A stretch of 64,000 nucleotides of DNA from Leptospira congkakensis. Its GTDB lineage: Bacteria > Spirochaetota > Leptospiria > Leptospirales > Leptospiraceae. Below the pieces are notes generated by a model, which was not told the DNA's origin, did not search any database, and saw only the letters and a list, made by a program, of their open reading frames with translations. Shown here one piece after another: positions 35,577 through 43,808 of this stretch (the first letter of the stretch is position 1; the number at the start of each line of letters is the position of its first letter). Location of the stretch: NCBI RefSeq assembly GCF_004770265.1, contig NZ_RQGQ01000017.1, forward strand, positions 310,001-374,000, written 5' to 3'. The translations under genes were made by a program, and so were the position numbers.

Positions 35577-37055
35577 CTAACCTCTCATAAACGGAAATAA
35601 ATCTGAAACAATAATCTCTCCTAGTTTAAGTACTTCGTTTTCAACTTTTTTCCTGTCTTTGTCTTCTAGAGCAAGCGATGATAACTGATTGATCGAACGA
35701 TTTAAAGGCAAACGAATTGCATCGAAGGTGCGACCGCTAATTCCATCGGCCCTTTCATTTCTAAACAAAGAATTTCTGATAAAGGAATCTTTAATTTCTT
35801 TTTCTAAGTATTTTGCTACTACCTGATCTAAATCTTTCTCCTTAACTTCTTTATCATTTTTATCAAAAAAGTTAATGATCATATGGGAAAAAATGGGAGA
35901 TCTCAAATTTAAGAAATTTATTTTTTCTTCCTTTGTAGTTGGATTCAAATGTTTGAATAATTCAGGAAAGTATTGGTTTGTGAATCGAACTAAATTGATC
36001 ACAGAAGACCCATTATTAAAGTTAATCGGTGGAATGATGACATCACTCAAAGAAATGGCAAGCATGGAATAATACCACCAACCCGGCGGACTATCAATGA
36101 TCACAACATCAAACTTACGAAGCAAGGGAGTCGTAGATCCGGGTTGTGGAATTGTAATTCCTTGTTTCATTAACTTAGAAATCGTTTTTGCAGAGCTATT
36201 GATTTTTGTAATACTTCCAGAAAGACTCGAGTATTTATTAAGGTTTCCTTTTTTCATGGCTTCATTGGAACTTTCATTTGCCTTAGCCAAAGCTAGTACA
36301 AGATTTCCATCACGCATACTCATTGCTTTCTTTTTGTCTTTTTTATCGACCGTTCCTTCTAACCAATCAATCACATCATAAAACTCTCCAGAATCCAAAT
36401 GAAAGAGTCTTGAAAAATCAGATTGTAATGGATCGAAATCAAGTGCTAAAACCGATTTCTTTTTTACTTTTGATAAATAGTTTGCGAGTATATAACTGAC
36501 TGTGGTTTTACCAACACCTCCCTTATTGTTATAGGTGGTAAGAATCACCGGTTCATTTAGTTTTTTTTTGATTGTTTTTACAATTTCATTCGACCAATAA
36601 ACTACACCCTTTCCACTTTTTAAATTTTTGATATAGATGATGGGAAAAACCATTCCATAATAATTACGAACGACCAAGATTCTTTCTCCATCAGTAAAAA
36701 TACCGATAGGAATGTAGCTTTTATTCACATTATCATAGAAAGTGCGTAAATACTCTGTTAGCTGTTCAAAATCAGAAACAATTCCAGTTTCAGGATTAAA
36801 CTCGGGAAAATCTTTAGAGCCATGATGTTTTACTTCAACAATCAAACTAAATTTTTGATTATCACCTAATGCTAATATATCTGTACGTTTCTTCGTCCCT
36901 TTTGGTGAATCTTGACGAGTCATTGCATCCTCATCATACCCAAAGAAAGTTTTTAACCAAGGTTTTACGAATTTATCTTCAACAAATGCTTCGTTCTTTT
37001 CGGATAAAGAATCTATCACCTGATTCCAATCGATTTTTTCTTCTTTATTCTTCAC
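35577..37055 (-). CDS. PD-(D/E)xK nuclease-like domain fused to ParA ATPase
   Basis: A 492-aa fusion. Residues 10-130 form a type I restriction HsdR_N-like domain: an N-terminal helix with Glu (EAFVEDKFVKPWL), then Asp59 (RTDILAL) and EVK at 74-76, the PD-(D/E)xK nuclease core. Residues 168-490 are a ParA/MinD-type ATPase: deviant Walker A KGGVGKT (178-184) with the signature Lys, ALDFDPLQSD, and VVIIDSPPGWW. No parB or centromere array is nearby and the sequence is not a plasmid, so ordinary partitioning is unlikely. A DNA-directed defence or chromosome-surveillance role is inferred. It is the last gene of a three-gene minus-strand run. Confidence 0.8.
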   Translation of the reverse strand: MKNKEEKIDWNQVIDSLSEKNEAFVEDKFVKPWLKTFFGYDEDAMTRQDSPKGTKKRTDILALGDNQKFSLIVEVKHHGSKDFPEFNPETGIVSDFEQLTEYLRTFYDNVNKSYIPIGIFTDGERILVVRNYYGMVFPIIYIKNLKSGKGVVYWSNEIVKTIKKKLNEPVILTTYNNKGGVGKTTVSYILANYLSKVKKKSVLALDFDPLQSDFSRLFHLDSGEFYDVIDWLEGTVDKKDKKKAMSMRDGNLVLALAKANESSNEAMKKGNLNKYSSLSGSITKINSSAKTISKLMKQGITIPQPGSTTPLLRKFDVVIIDSPPGWWYYSMLAISLSDVIIPPINFNNGSSVINLVRFTNQYFPELFKHLNPTTKEEKINFLNLRSPIFSHMIINFFDKNDKEVKEKDLDQVVAKYLEKEIKDSFIRNSLFRNERADGISGRTFDAIRLPLNRSINQLSSLALEDKDRKKVENEVLKLGEIIVSDLFPFMRG

Positions 37056-37084
37056 AAAATGCTCCGTACCATTCCAAAACCGAT

Positions 37085-37540
37085 TTAAGAAATATTTTCT
37101 TCAAACGCCAGGCGAGCCACTTCTGCTTCTTTTTCCCAACGAAGATTTCGATATGCTTCACTCCAACTTTGTTTGTAATAGAACTTTCGAAAAATCCATT
37201 CTCCAAAATAAAGAATTCCAAAGACAAACGGAGAAAACAAACGTTGTTGGCGCTGATGAACAAACTCGTGTATGGCGATTCCTTGCCAGTATTTTTTATT
37301 TTTGTAATCGATACAAGAACAACTTAAAAAACAAAAACAAAGAAAACTAGCTCCTTCCGCATATAAAATGTGGATAGAACCCAATTTCCCCTGGGGAAGA
37401 TAAACTTTAATCTGGGGAATAAAACAAAGAATCCAAGTTAGACAAAATAAGATTAAAAAAATAAATTCAAAGGTGATTTTATTGCTCCACACATAGAATA
37501 ACAGAAGTAGTGTCACAAGTTGGAACACCTCCCGATACAT
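37085..37540 (-). CDS. Small membrane protein with HExxH motif
   Basis: About 151 aa from ATG 37540 (MYREVFQ). A GTG at 37516 behind GGGAGGTG is another possible start. Two hydrophobic helices at the N-terminus are followed by a Cys-rich segment (CFCFLSCSC), then IAIHEFVHQRQQ, a zinc-protease-like HExxH, and a downstream WEKEAEVARLA that could supply the third ligand. This arrangement resembles small membrane metallopeptidase-fold proteins. It overlaps the preceding lipoprotein gene by about 60 bp and lies 29 bp before the nuclease-ParA gene. Activity not proven. Confidence 0.5.
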   Translation of the reverse strand: MYREVFQLVTLLLLFYVWSNKITFEFIFLILFCLTWILCFIPQIKVYLPQGKLGSIHILYAEGASFLCFCFLSCSCIDYKNKKYWQGIAIHEFVHQRQQRLFSPFVFGILYFGEWIFRKFYYKQSWSEAYRNLRWEKEAEVARLAFEENIS

Positions 37541-38150
37541 ACAAATTGTTGCTATTGGGTGCAATGGCACCTTGACTTACATTCGATCCATCGCTCCAAC
37601 GACTGCAATGATTACCAGACCGAGTGAGCCAACCGCTAGTATTAAGACCTGTAAAAATTGTCGAGACAGAAGGATTCTCTGCATCACTTGTTTGGCTTGA
37701 AAAAATTCCTAGACTATTGGTAGTCGCGATGGTCACATTATCAGCTGTTCGCACATACGTAGTATCCGGTTTCAATACCCAATCCACATGTTCGGAAATC
37801 CCTCCAGTCAGACAATTTGAAGTTGTACAAGCAATTCGATTCACATCATCTACAAGGAAAGCTTTGTATACCGCACCCACTGGCATAGGTGGTTTTTTGG
37901 AATCAGTCATACATTTGGCATCGGCTCCGAGAATGCCGCCCCGATTGCCATTATAGGTTACACTGGTGGAAAAAAATTTACAGGTTGTACAAACGGGAAC
38001 TGGCGTCCTGCATGAAGAAGTCTGCCCTGTGAGACATAGGATAGTTTGGTTTTCTAAATAAGATTCAGTTCCAAAATCACTTGGATTATTGAATTCTGGC
38101 TCTGTGCAATGGATGAAAGCAACAAGTATGAAGAGAAGTCCGAAACGCAT
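37479..38150 (-). CDS. DUF1554 lipoprotein
   Basis: A 223-aa lipoprotein: signal FGLLFILVAFIHC with the lipidated Cys at residue 15, then a Cys-rich linker (CRTPVPVCTTC) and a DUF1554 domain, a C-type-lectin/endostatin-like fold common in Leptospira. Visible hallmarks are GNRGGILGADAKC, YKAFLVDD, HVDWVLKPDTTYVR, and the end SGNHCSRWSDGS...CDTTSVILCVEQ. Exported and probably surface-associated; ligand unknown. First gene of the run leading to the nuclease-ParA fusion, though a functional link is uncertain. Confidence 0.8.
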   Translation of the reverse strand: MRFGLLFILVAFIHCTEPEFNNPSDFGTESYLENQTILCLTGQTSSCRTPVPVCTTCKFFSTSVTYNGNRGGILGADAKCMTDSKKPPMPVGAVYKAFLVDDVNRIACTTSNCLTGGISEHVDWVLKPDTTYVRTADNVTIATTNSLGIFSSQTSDAENPSVSTIFTGLNTSGWLTRSGNHCSRWSDGSNVSQGAIAPNSNNLYVSGGVPTCDTTSVILCVEQ

Positions 38151-38719
38151 CGATACATTCTATCCTGATTGAATTTCCAATCAACTAAGAATTCAAATCA
38201 TTCGTATGGAATTACTCAACTTATGTTTGGAAAGATATTATGTACTAAAACAATTGATCAATAGAATCAATCGAAGTTTAAATCATTCAAACCAAGATCA
38301 CTGTTCACAACCAAATACATACTATGCGAATATGAGAATGAATGCATTCACCAAAAATTCAATTCGAATTTTCTATAAGAAGGAAACTATTGCCTTTAAA
38401 AACTAATCTTGACAATTGAATGCTCTTTCAACTCCGACGATCTTGGGTCTGAACCTCCTCTCGCACCAAGAACCATCTAACAAAAAAAATCGGTGCTAAA
38501 CTTTGGATTGTCTTCATGCCAAAAGAACCTGAAATCAGTAGTGTTTGGCCCCCTTTGGTATAGGATGATTCAAATCAGATCTTAAATCCTAAGTCGTTCT
38601 GTGGCAGGAAGGTAATAAGCCAAAATAATGAAAAAAGAAATATTATGAGCATTTTCACTTCCTAAAACAAATAAACATTTCACTTTACTAACATAAAGGA
38701 TATAGAAAAAATCAAAAAT
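38151..38719. other. Long intergenic stretch, doubtful small frame and R3 copy
   Basis: A 66-codon plus-strand frame (38206-38406, starting MELLNLCLERYY) has no ribosome-binding site or signal and is probably not coding. The second R3 repeat lies at 38554-38590. Nothing else is recognisable. Confidence 0.5.
38554..38590. repeat. Imperfect 37-bp direct repeat R3, copy 2
   Basis: Direct match (32/37) to 35539-35575, same orientation, 2.98 kb away. The five differences fall in the left and middle; the last 13 bp are identical. Confidence 0.6.
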
Positions 38720-39037
38720 ATGCCTCTCAGCGAAATGCAAATGAAACTGATCCAAGAATCAAAGGCCATACTAGTTCAAAATCTTCACCTTACCAATGAG
38801 GATGCCATTGCGGTAATTTCGAAAGCGATAAAAAGAGAACTAACCATCCGAAAAACGACATTAGAACTTTTGGAAATTTCTACCTTATCCGAGAGAACTT
38901 CTTTTGTTCGAGCCGTAGTCAAACATGTTAAGGATCAGGTGATGGAAAATCCAGACTGGAGGTCGAATCAAGTAGAACGATACATTGAAAAATTCTACCA
39001 AACACTTCATAAAATTATGAATCCAGATCCAGAATGA
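38720..39037 (+). CDS. Hypothetical small helical protein
   Basis: A 105-aa soluble, all-helical, charged protein with a pattern of amphipathic helices (KAILVQNLHLTNEDAIAVISKAIKREL; VVKHVKDQVMENPDW). No signal, no Cys. No family recognised; it may be a small regulatory or nucleic-acid-binding protein. Single plus-strand gene before the first R2 repeat. Confidence 0.5.
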   Translation: MPLSEMQMKLIQESKAILVQNLHLTNEDAIAVISKAIKRELTIRKTTLELLEISTLSERTSFVRAVVKHVKDQVMENPDWRSNQVERYIEKFYQTLHKIMNPDPE

Positions 39038-39098
39038 ACATGATTTTTTCTTTAGTGCGTTCCCAATCTCTTTCTATAAAAACATTTTATTTTTCAAT

Positions 39099-39184
39099 GG
39101 GTCAGGCTACTCCGGGGTGCGCTACGCTCCCGTCCCCAGCCATCTAACGATGGCAGGTGACCAAGCCCTTCGTATCCTTAACGC
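39099..39184 (-). repeat. Repeat family R2, copy C (structured ~86-bp element)
   Basis: Matches 42987-43073 almost throughout: GGGTCAGGCTACTCCGGGG at the start, CATCTAACGATGGCAGGTGACC in the middle (written as two overlapping pieces CATCTAACGATGG and GGCAGGTGACC), and ATCCTTAACGC at the end. The internal hairpin CCATC-taac-GATGG is conserved. The short stem around GCGC varies but keeps pairing. The stop codon and last codons of the GyrI-like gene (ending 39178) lie inside it. Confidence 0.85.
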
Positions 39185-39657
39185 GGTTTTATAGGTATAT
39201 AAACCAATTCTTCTGAACTAGGATCTTCATTTTTATATTTCTCACCGAGTACTTCAAAATGTGGTCGATTGTCCAATTCATATTCGGATTTAGGAAACCA
39301 TTCTCTAAAAATCCATTGGAAAAACGGCCCCGCTTCACTCGCAAGACCTTTGTAAAGAAATACACTATAAAGTCCCGCTGCCATTTCCAAAACTTCCATT
39401 CCTTCCGGCAAATCTGTTAAGGAAGAAACTTCTACTCCTGCCCATTTGGTAAAATTTCGATTTGGATTAAAATTTTGAAAATAATCGATAGGATACACTG
39501 ACAAAGAAATCATTTCCTTTGAAACTCGATTTTGAATGGAACCAATGGAAGGAACAAAAGATTTCCATAAAATTGGTGTTAAACTTTCTACCAAAGACAT
39601 TTCTATTTTTTTACCAACTAAGTATTTTTTCTCTATCGAGATGATTTTAGAATCCAT
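39178..39657 (-). CDS. GyrI-like small-molecule-binding protein
   Basis: A 159-aa stand-alone effector-binding domain of the GyrI/SOUL/AraC_E_bind type, from ATG 39657 (a TTG two codons upstream is an alternative). Family features: the YSVFLYKGLASEAGPFFQWIF strand-helix, FPKSEYELDNRPHFEVL, and the end SSEELVYIPIKP. Such proteins bind hydrophobic drugs or metabolites; some protect gyrase, others act as xenobiotic hydrolases. It lacks a DNA-binding domain. Single gene; its 3' end merges with repeat R2. Confidence 0.8.
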   Translation of the reverse strand: MDSKIISIEKKYLVGKKIEMSLVESLTPILWKSFVPSIGSIQNRVSKEMISLSVYPIDYFQNFNPNRNFTKWAGVEVSSLTDLPEGMEVLEMAAGLYSVFLYKGLASEAGPFFQWIFREWFPKSEYELDNRPHFEVLGEKYKNEDPSSEELVYIPIKPR

Positions 39658-39851
39658 AACCAATCAATCCTTTTATGAGTCCATATTTCAATCAGGATTC
39701 TTTACGCGATCTCAATCACAAAATAAAAAGAATCTAAAGATTGAAACTTCCATAAATTTTCAAAAGAACCAAAGAAAGAAACATCCTGAACGTCTCGACA
39801 ATGTTAACAAAATTCTTGACCAAATCTGAAAAGGAGAATACAACTTCCGAA

Positions 39852-40289
39852 ATGATCACTCAACCTCAAAAACCCTCTGCTGCCTTTATTGGAGCTTCCT
39901 GGCTTTCTCTCGTTATTGGTATGTTTACATTCATCGTAGGAATTTGGAACGCCGACATGATGTTAAACGAAAAAGGTTTTTATATTACGATTTTAATGTA
40001 CGGATTGTTTTCTGCCGTTTCTTTACAAAAAACAGTAAGAGACCAATTGGAAGGTTTATTTGTTACCGGTATCTATATTGGATTGTGTTGGTTTTCCGTC
40101 GCTTTGACTCTCTCGCTACTTTTCATCGGACTCTGGAATGCAACTCTCGCTTTAAGTGAAAAAGGTTTTTTTGGAATTTCTTTTGTTCTCAGTTTATTTG
40201 CTGCCGTTGCTGTTCAAAAAAATGTCCGTGATTTAAGAATGGCCGAAGGGAATATCAAACCAGAACTCTCTCCAAAAGATAAAGCATAA
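39852..40289 (+). CDS. YiaA/YiaB family inner-membrane protein
   Basis: A 145-aa product from ATG 39852, equal in length to E. coli YiaA; the frame is open to 39801. A GGAG lies 15 nt before the ATG, slightly far. Two copies of the YiaAB two-helix domain are visible: SWLSLVIGMFTFIVGIWNADMMLNEKGFY and CWFSVALTLSLLFIGLWNATLALSEKGFF, each followed by a helix ending in QK-VRD. The physiological role of YiaA proteins is unknown. Followed after 34 bp by the DUF1579 gene, perhaps as an operon. Confidence 0.85.
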   Translation: MITQPQKPSAAFIGASWLSLVIGMFTFIVGIWNADMMLNEKGFYITILMYGLFSAVSLQKTVRDQLEGLFVTGIYIGLCWFSVALTLSLLFIGLWNATLALSEKGFFGISFVLSLFAAVAVQKNVRDLRMAEGNIKPELSPKDKA

Positions 40290-40323
40290 TTGATCGAAGA
40301 AAATTAAACTGCAAGGCAATCAA

Positions 40324-40824
40324 ATGACTTCAAACAAATTCGAACAATCGCTAGAGAACGGCCCTCACAACCAATTACAAAGTCTGGTTGGTCGCTGGAC
40401 TGGGAATACCAAAACTTGGTTTGAAAAAGATGTTTTAGCAGATGAGTCACCCGCTGAAGTCACTATCACTAGCGTGTTAGGTGGCCGATTCATTTCTTTA
40501 GATTACCAAAGTAGTTTGGAAGGTAAACCTTTTGTTGGAAAGATGGTCATTGGATTTGATATCCCTTACCAAAGATATACAAGTTCTTGGATCGATAGTT
40601 TTCATATGGGAACACAGATAATGTTGTCTAGTGGCGAATCAAAAGCAAATGGCTTTTTTATGAATGGTTCTTATGGTAACCCAGAGTATGGTGAAAAACT
40701 CTGGGGCTGGAGAACTGAGATTCAGTTCATCAACGATACGGAATTTTCTCTGACAGCTTTTAATATCTCTCCCGAAGGAGAAGAAGCAAAAGCTACGGAA
40801 ACGTTTTATAAGAGAGTGGGATAA
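40324..40824 (+). CDS. DUF1579 family protein
   Basis: A 166-aa cytoplasmic protein of the DUF1579 family (lipocalin-like barrel). Recognised by LQSLVGRWTGNTKTWFEKD near the start, TITSVLGGRFISLDYQSSLEG, IGFDIPYQRYTSSWIDSF, and a final ETFYKR. Function unknown. Follows the YiaA-like gene. Confidence 0.8.
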   Translation: MTSNKFEQSLENGPHNQLQSLVGRWTGNTKTWFEKDVLADESPAEVTITSVLGGRFISLDYQSSLEGKPFVGKMVIGFDIPYQRYTSSWIDSFHMGTQIMLSSGESKANGFFMNGSYGNPEYGEKLWGWRTEIQFINDTEFSLTAFNISPEGEEAKATETFYKRVG

Positions 40825-40906
40825 AACTTACTTAGGATTTTTCCAAATCAAATTCTCTGTTCAGATAAAATTCTGAGTCTTGACTCAAAGAAAAGGAATT
40901 TGCTTC

Positions 40907-41287
40907 TTAAAGATCAGTGGCACAATATTGAAATGATTGAGGAGGATAAAAATTTTCCATCACTTGATACGGATCAAGAGGAACCTTAAATTTAACAACT
41001 TTATCAATCTTTAACGAGACACCTTTCTCTTTTAAAGAGTAATATTTAAAAAAATCAACTTTATTAATACATCCGACTTTTCCGTATTTCTTCCATAGAT
41101 TGATAGGAGTATCGGAATCAATATCCTTAAGAGAAAAATATCCAATAATCTTTTGGTCAGGAGCTGAAGAATAAATGTAAATTTTCTTAATTGATTTTTT
41201 AAAAATAGATTTTCGAAATTCTACTTTTTTATTTCCTCGAATGATTTCCCAAGCGTATTCAGGTTTAATTGATAAGATAACGTTCAT
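40907..41287 (-). CDS. ASCH/PUA-like domain protein
   Basis: A 126-aa single-domain protein starting at ATG 41287. The ASCH signature is at the N-terminus: ILSIKPEYAWEIIRGNKKVEFRKSIFK, followed by KKIYIYSSAPDQKIIGYFSLKDI. ASCH domains belong to the PUA-like fold and bind RNA or modified nucleotides. The gene overlaps the end of the PIN-GNAT gene by 23 bp, so the two form a translationally coupled pair. Confidence 0.8.
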   Translation of the reverse strand: MNVILSIKPEYAWEIIRGNKKVEFRKSIFKKSIKKIYIYSSAPDQKIIGYFSLKDIDSDTPINLWKKYGKVGCINKVDFFKYYSLKEKGVSLKIDKVVKFKVPLDPYQVMENFYPPQSFQYCATDL

Positions 41288-42749
41288 CAAAATACTCTTT
41301 TTGTTTTAAAATTTTATAATCATCTTCGGACAATTTAGTTATATTCACTAAATTACTTTTTGCGGATTCCAACTCTTTCAAAGTAGCATAAGGAATTGGT
41401 TTTTTCAAGTAATAAAGCAAACGAAATAGTATAATTGTTAATCTACCTTTTTCTTCAAACATTTGATCTAAATTTTTCTGAGAAAAAACTGTTCTTTTTG
41501 AAACTAGTCGTATAATTTCATCTAGATTTAATAAAACATGAAAAGACTCAACTATACCAACAGGTAGAATTTCCATCATCGTTTTAGAAACATAAAAGAA
41601 TAGAATATCGCCAGATGATACCTTAATTTTCGAATTACAAATATAAGCTTTTAAAATAGTATTGCCTTCAATTTCACTCTTCGATTCTGTAAAATCATTA
41701 TCAAACAAACCGGGGTGTCTATGGTTTGAATCTTTAAATAGAGTAGTAGCATATATTTCCCTAATAGGAACTACAAACTTGCTGAACTTTTCATGATCGG
41801 AATAGAAAGGATGTTCTTCTGCTATGTTTAAACCATTGTATTCTTTTTTAGAGATAAATTTTAACAATATAAATTCTCCGTTCAAACTTTGGTGCTCCTT
41901 AAAGCCAAAGATTCTCAATAGTTCTATCAATTTAGAATGCTTAGGGAATACTGTTAAATAGAGAATTCTAATGTTTGATTCAATACACAACGCGAACATC
42001 TTACTTAGGAATAGCTCACCTATTTTATATCCAAAAGCATCTTCTGCTACTTTTAAAGTGCAAATCTTGAGTGCATTTTCAAAAATTCCAGAAAGCTTAT
42101 GAGCAACGGGTGTCTCTTTGTTATAGATTAAAATTGCAGAAAGATTCTCCTCCACCATCAGAAAATAAGCTTTCCGATCTTCTTGCGCGCATTTTTTAAA
42201 CCAATCATTAAAATTAGGTGGATAATCTTCTCTTAGAGAATCGAAAAAAGCATTGTCAATTAAATGAATTATTTCTCTAACACTTCCTTCTTTTAAAATT
42301 GGATGCGATGGAATAACTACATTATAAAGTTCACTTAGTAACCTTAAGCCGCTTTGAATATTTAGAATTTTGTTAGTTAAGCCTAATTTTGCTCCTTTTT
42401 TAAGAATTTCTTTATCTTCCGTAATAAAAAGTTCAACATACCCGGCTGATATTTGGAATAATTGTTTATTATCAATTGCATCGTTTGCATTTTTTTCCCC
42501 AACAAATTCTAAAAAATCTAAATCAGGAATCGCAGGGCTCGGAAGTGGTTGGTATTTTGACAACTTTGATAAGAAAATTTCTTTACGATTAGCGTCTTTA
42601 TCTTTCTTAATATCTTCAATTACTGCGGGATGATAGAATATTTTACAATCGTTAGAAATCGCTAAGCTGTAAAATGCAGAAAAGTCTTTTTTTAATACTT
42701 TATTATCTTCAAGATGAATCAGTATGTTTGTATCAAATAAAATTCTCAT
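41265..42749 (-). CDS. PIN-GNAT multidomain protein with C-terminal PUA/EVE-like region
   Basis: A 494-aa fusion. Residues 1-140 are a PIN ribonuclease-type domain (ILFDTNILIHLE with Asp6; AVIEDIKKD; NDAIDNKQL; LFITEDKEI). Residues about 185-305 are a GNAT acetyltransferase domain (ICTLKVAEDAFGYKIGELFL, then IRILYLTVFPKHSKLIELLRIFGF). The last ~190 residues contain a strand-rich segment (IKVSSGDILFFYVSKTM, PVGIVESF) resembling PUA/EVE-type domains. Its partner is the overlapping ASCH gene. A PIN nuclease and an acetyltransferase in one chain next to an RNA-binding module suggests RNA- or tRNA-directed stress or toxin-like activity (inference). Confidence 0.75.
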   Translation of the reverse strand: MRILFDTNILIHLEDNKVLKKDFSAFYSLAISNDCKIFYHPAVIEDIKKDKDANRKEIFLSKLSKYQPLPSPAIPDLDFLEFVGEKNANDAIDNKQLFQISAGYVELFITEDKEILKKGAKLGLTNKILNIQSGLRLLSELYNVVIPSHPILKEGSVREIIHLIDNAFFDSLREDYPPNFNDWFKKCAQEDRKAYFLMVEENLSAILIYNKETPVAHKLSGIFENALKICTLKVAEDAFGYKIGELFLSKMFALCIESNIRILYLTVFPKHSKLIELLRIFGFKEHQSLNGEFILLKFISKKEYNGLNIAEEHPFYSDHEKFSKFVVPIREIYATTLFKDSNHRHPGLFDNDFTESKSEIEGNTILKAYICNSKIKVSSGDILFFYVSKTMMEILPVGIVESFHVLLNLDEIIRLVSKRTVFSQKNLDQMFEEKGRLTIILFRLLYYLKKPIPYATLKELESAKSNLVNITKLSEDDYKILKQKEYFDERYLIN

Positions 42750-43104
42750 GTAACTTTAGAATCGAAATGTTAGCATTAACAGTCTATTAACAAAAGTTAA
42801 TTTCAAAACTTTTCTAGTTTATTAAAAATAAAGCGAATCAAATTCCAATATAAAGATAACTCAACACTTATTTATTTCCAAAAAGTTCACCTTTAGTCCA
42901 GTCATCCATCAGAAAAGTTTTTATAATGTATAGTCTCTGCCCAAATTAGTAAAACTGCAAAATGTATTACCCAAGTATTTACTTTAGGGTCAGGCTACTC
43001 CGGGGTGCGCTTGCGCTCCCGTCACCTTCCATCTAACGATGGCAGGTGACCAAGCCCTATGTATCCTTAACGCAGGATTGTAAATTGTATCACAATCCTA
43101 AAAC
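42750..43104. other. Intergenic stretch holding repeat R2 copy D
   Basis: It contains the promoter side of the PIN-GNAT gene (very AT-rich 42750-42860), no reading frame, and the second R2 element at 42987-43073. Confidence 0.6.
42987..43073 (-). repeat. Repeat family R2, copy D
   Basis: Direct-orientation copy of 39099-39184. Differences are concentrated in one stem (GCGC-TT-GCGC here) and a short stretch before CCATC. It lies 31 bp beyond the stop codon of the LURP-one-like gene (43105), on the transcribed side. Confidence 0.85.
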
Positions 43105-43683
43105 CTATTGTTGTCTACCCTCAATGATTTGTAATAAAATGACTATCGCAATGCCCATTCTTCGATCTAAAGCATTTGTATTATCAGCAGAAAAATCGAT
43201 ATTGAACTGCGGAACAAAAGGATTGAAAGTTTGTTTCAAAACTCCTACTTGATTTTTGTTTAATGTAATAAAAAAACTTTGAGGAATTAAATTGGTTAAA
43301 AAGCGGCGAAGGATTGCTTTAAACATACTATCTTCATCAATCGAACCAACTACTTGGTCCTTTGTGTCTAAGATTTCCCAAGAATCTTTTAGGATAGATT
43401 TAAAACCTTTTCTACGGAGTGATCCAATTGCCTCATTGGAGCTAACATCTACTACATCGTAAGTCGCAGAAAAATCAATCACACTACGTGCTTTTATTTT
43501 TAAGAGTTCTTTTGTTTTGGTTTCATCTGCATAAACCGTAATATCTTCTTTCAATTTAAAAGCTTTCTGTTTTACGAAAAAGAGAAGTTTGTTTTTGCTC
43601 TCATCGAAGATACGAATTTCGCCACCAAAAATTTTCAGAAAACTCTTTTTAGCAAAATATTTGTTAAATGTGTACTGTTGCAT
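43105..43683 (-). CDS. LURP-one-related / scramblase-like protein
   Basis: A 192-aa protein with the tubby-like LOR fold. Visible pattern: GEIRIFDESKNKLLFFVKQKAFKLKEDITVYADE, SVIDFSATYDVVD, IGSLRRKGFKSILKDSWEILD, and the C-terminal hydrophobic helix RRMGIAIVILLQIIEGRQQ. Bacterial members are uncharacterised; a membrane-lipid link is suggested by the fold family. ATG at 43683. Confidence 0.75.
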   Translation of the reverse strand: MQQYTFNKYFAKKSFLKIFGGEIRIFDESKNKLLFFVKQKAFKLKEDITVYADETKTKELLKIKARSVIDFSATYDVVDVSSNEAIGSLRRKGFKSILKDSWEILDTKDQVVGSIDEDSMFKAILRRFLTNLIPQSFFITLNKNQVGVLKQTFNPFVPQFNIDFSADNTNALDRRMGIAIVILLQIIEGRQQ

Positions 43684-43785
43684 AGGCCACGATTGTAACT
43701 AAACCTAACCAAACTCAAGTCAAAAAATAATTCAAAATTGCCGACAGAAACACCGAAATCTAGGAAAAAATTCTTTACAAAATAA

Positions 43786-43801
43786 AACGAACGATCGTAC
43801 T
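43786..43801. promoter_or_regulatory. Probable TetR operator upstream of the tetR gene
   Basis: AACGAACGATCGTACT lies 8-23 bp before the ATG at 43809. It contains the palindrome ACGATCGT and recurs as an exact 16-bp inverted copy at 44448-44463. Two identical sites around a TetR gene and its neighbour strongly suggest an operator. Confidence 0.65.
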
Positions 43802-43808
43802 TTTATTT

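Noticed and set aside
35577..37055. Plasmid or chromosome partition locus
   Set aside because: ParA motifs are present but there is no parB gene, no centromere-like repeats and no replication gene nearby; the nuclease fusion points elsewhere.
38206..38406. 66-aa plus-strand gene
   Set aside because: No ribosome-binding site, no signal or domain, and unusual residue composition; probably a chance frame.
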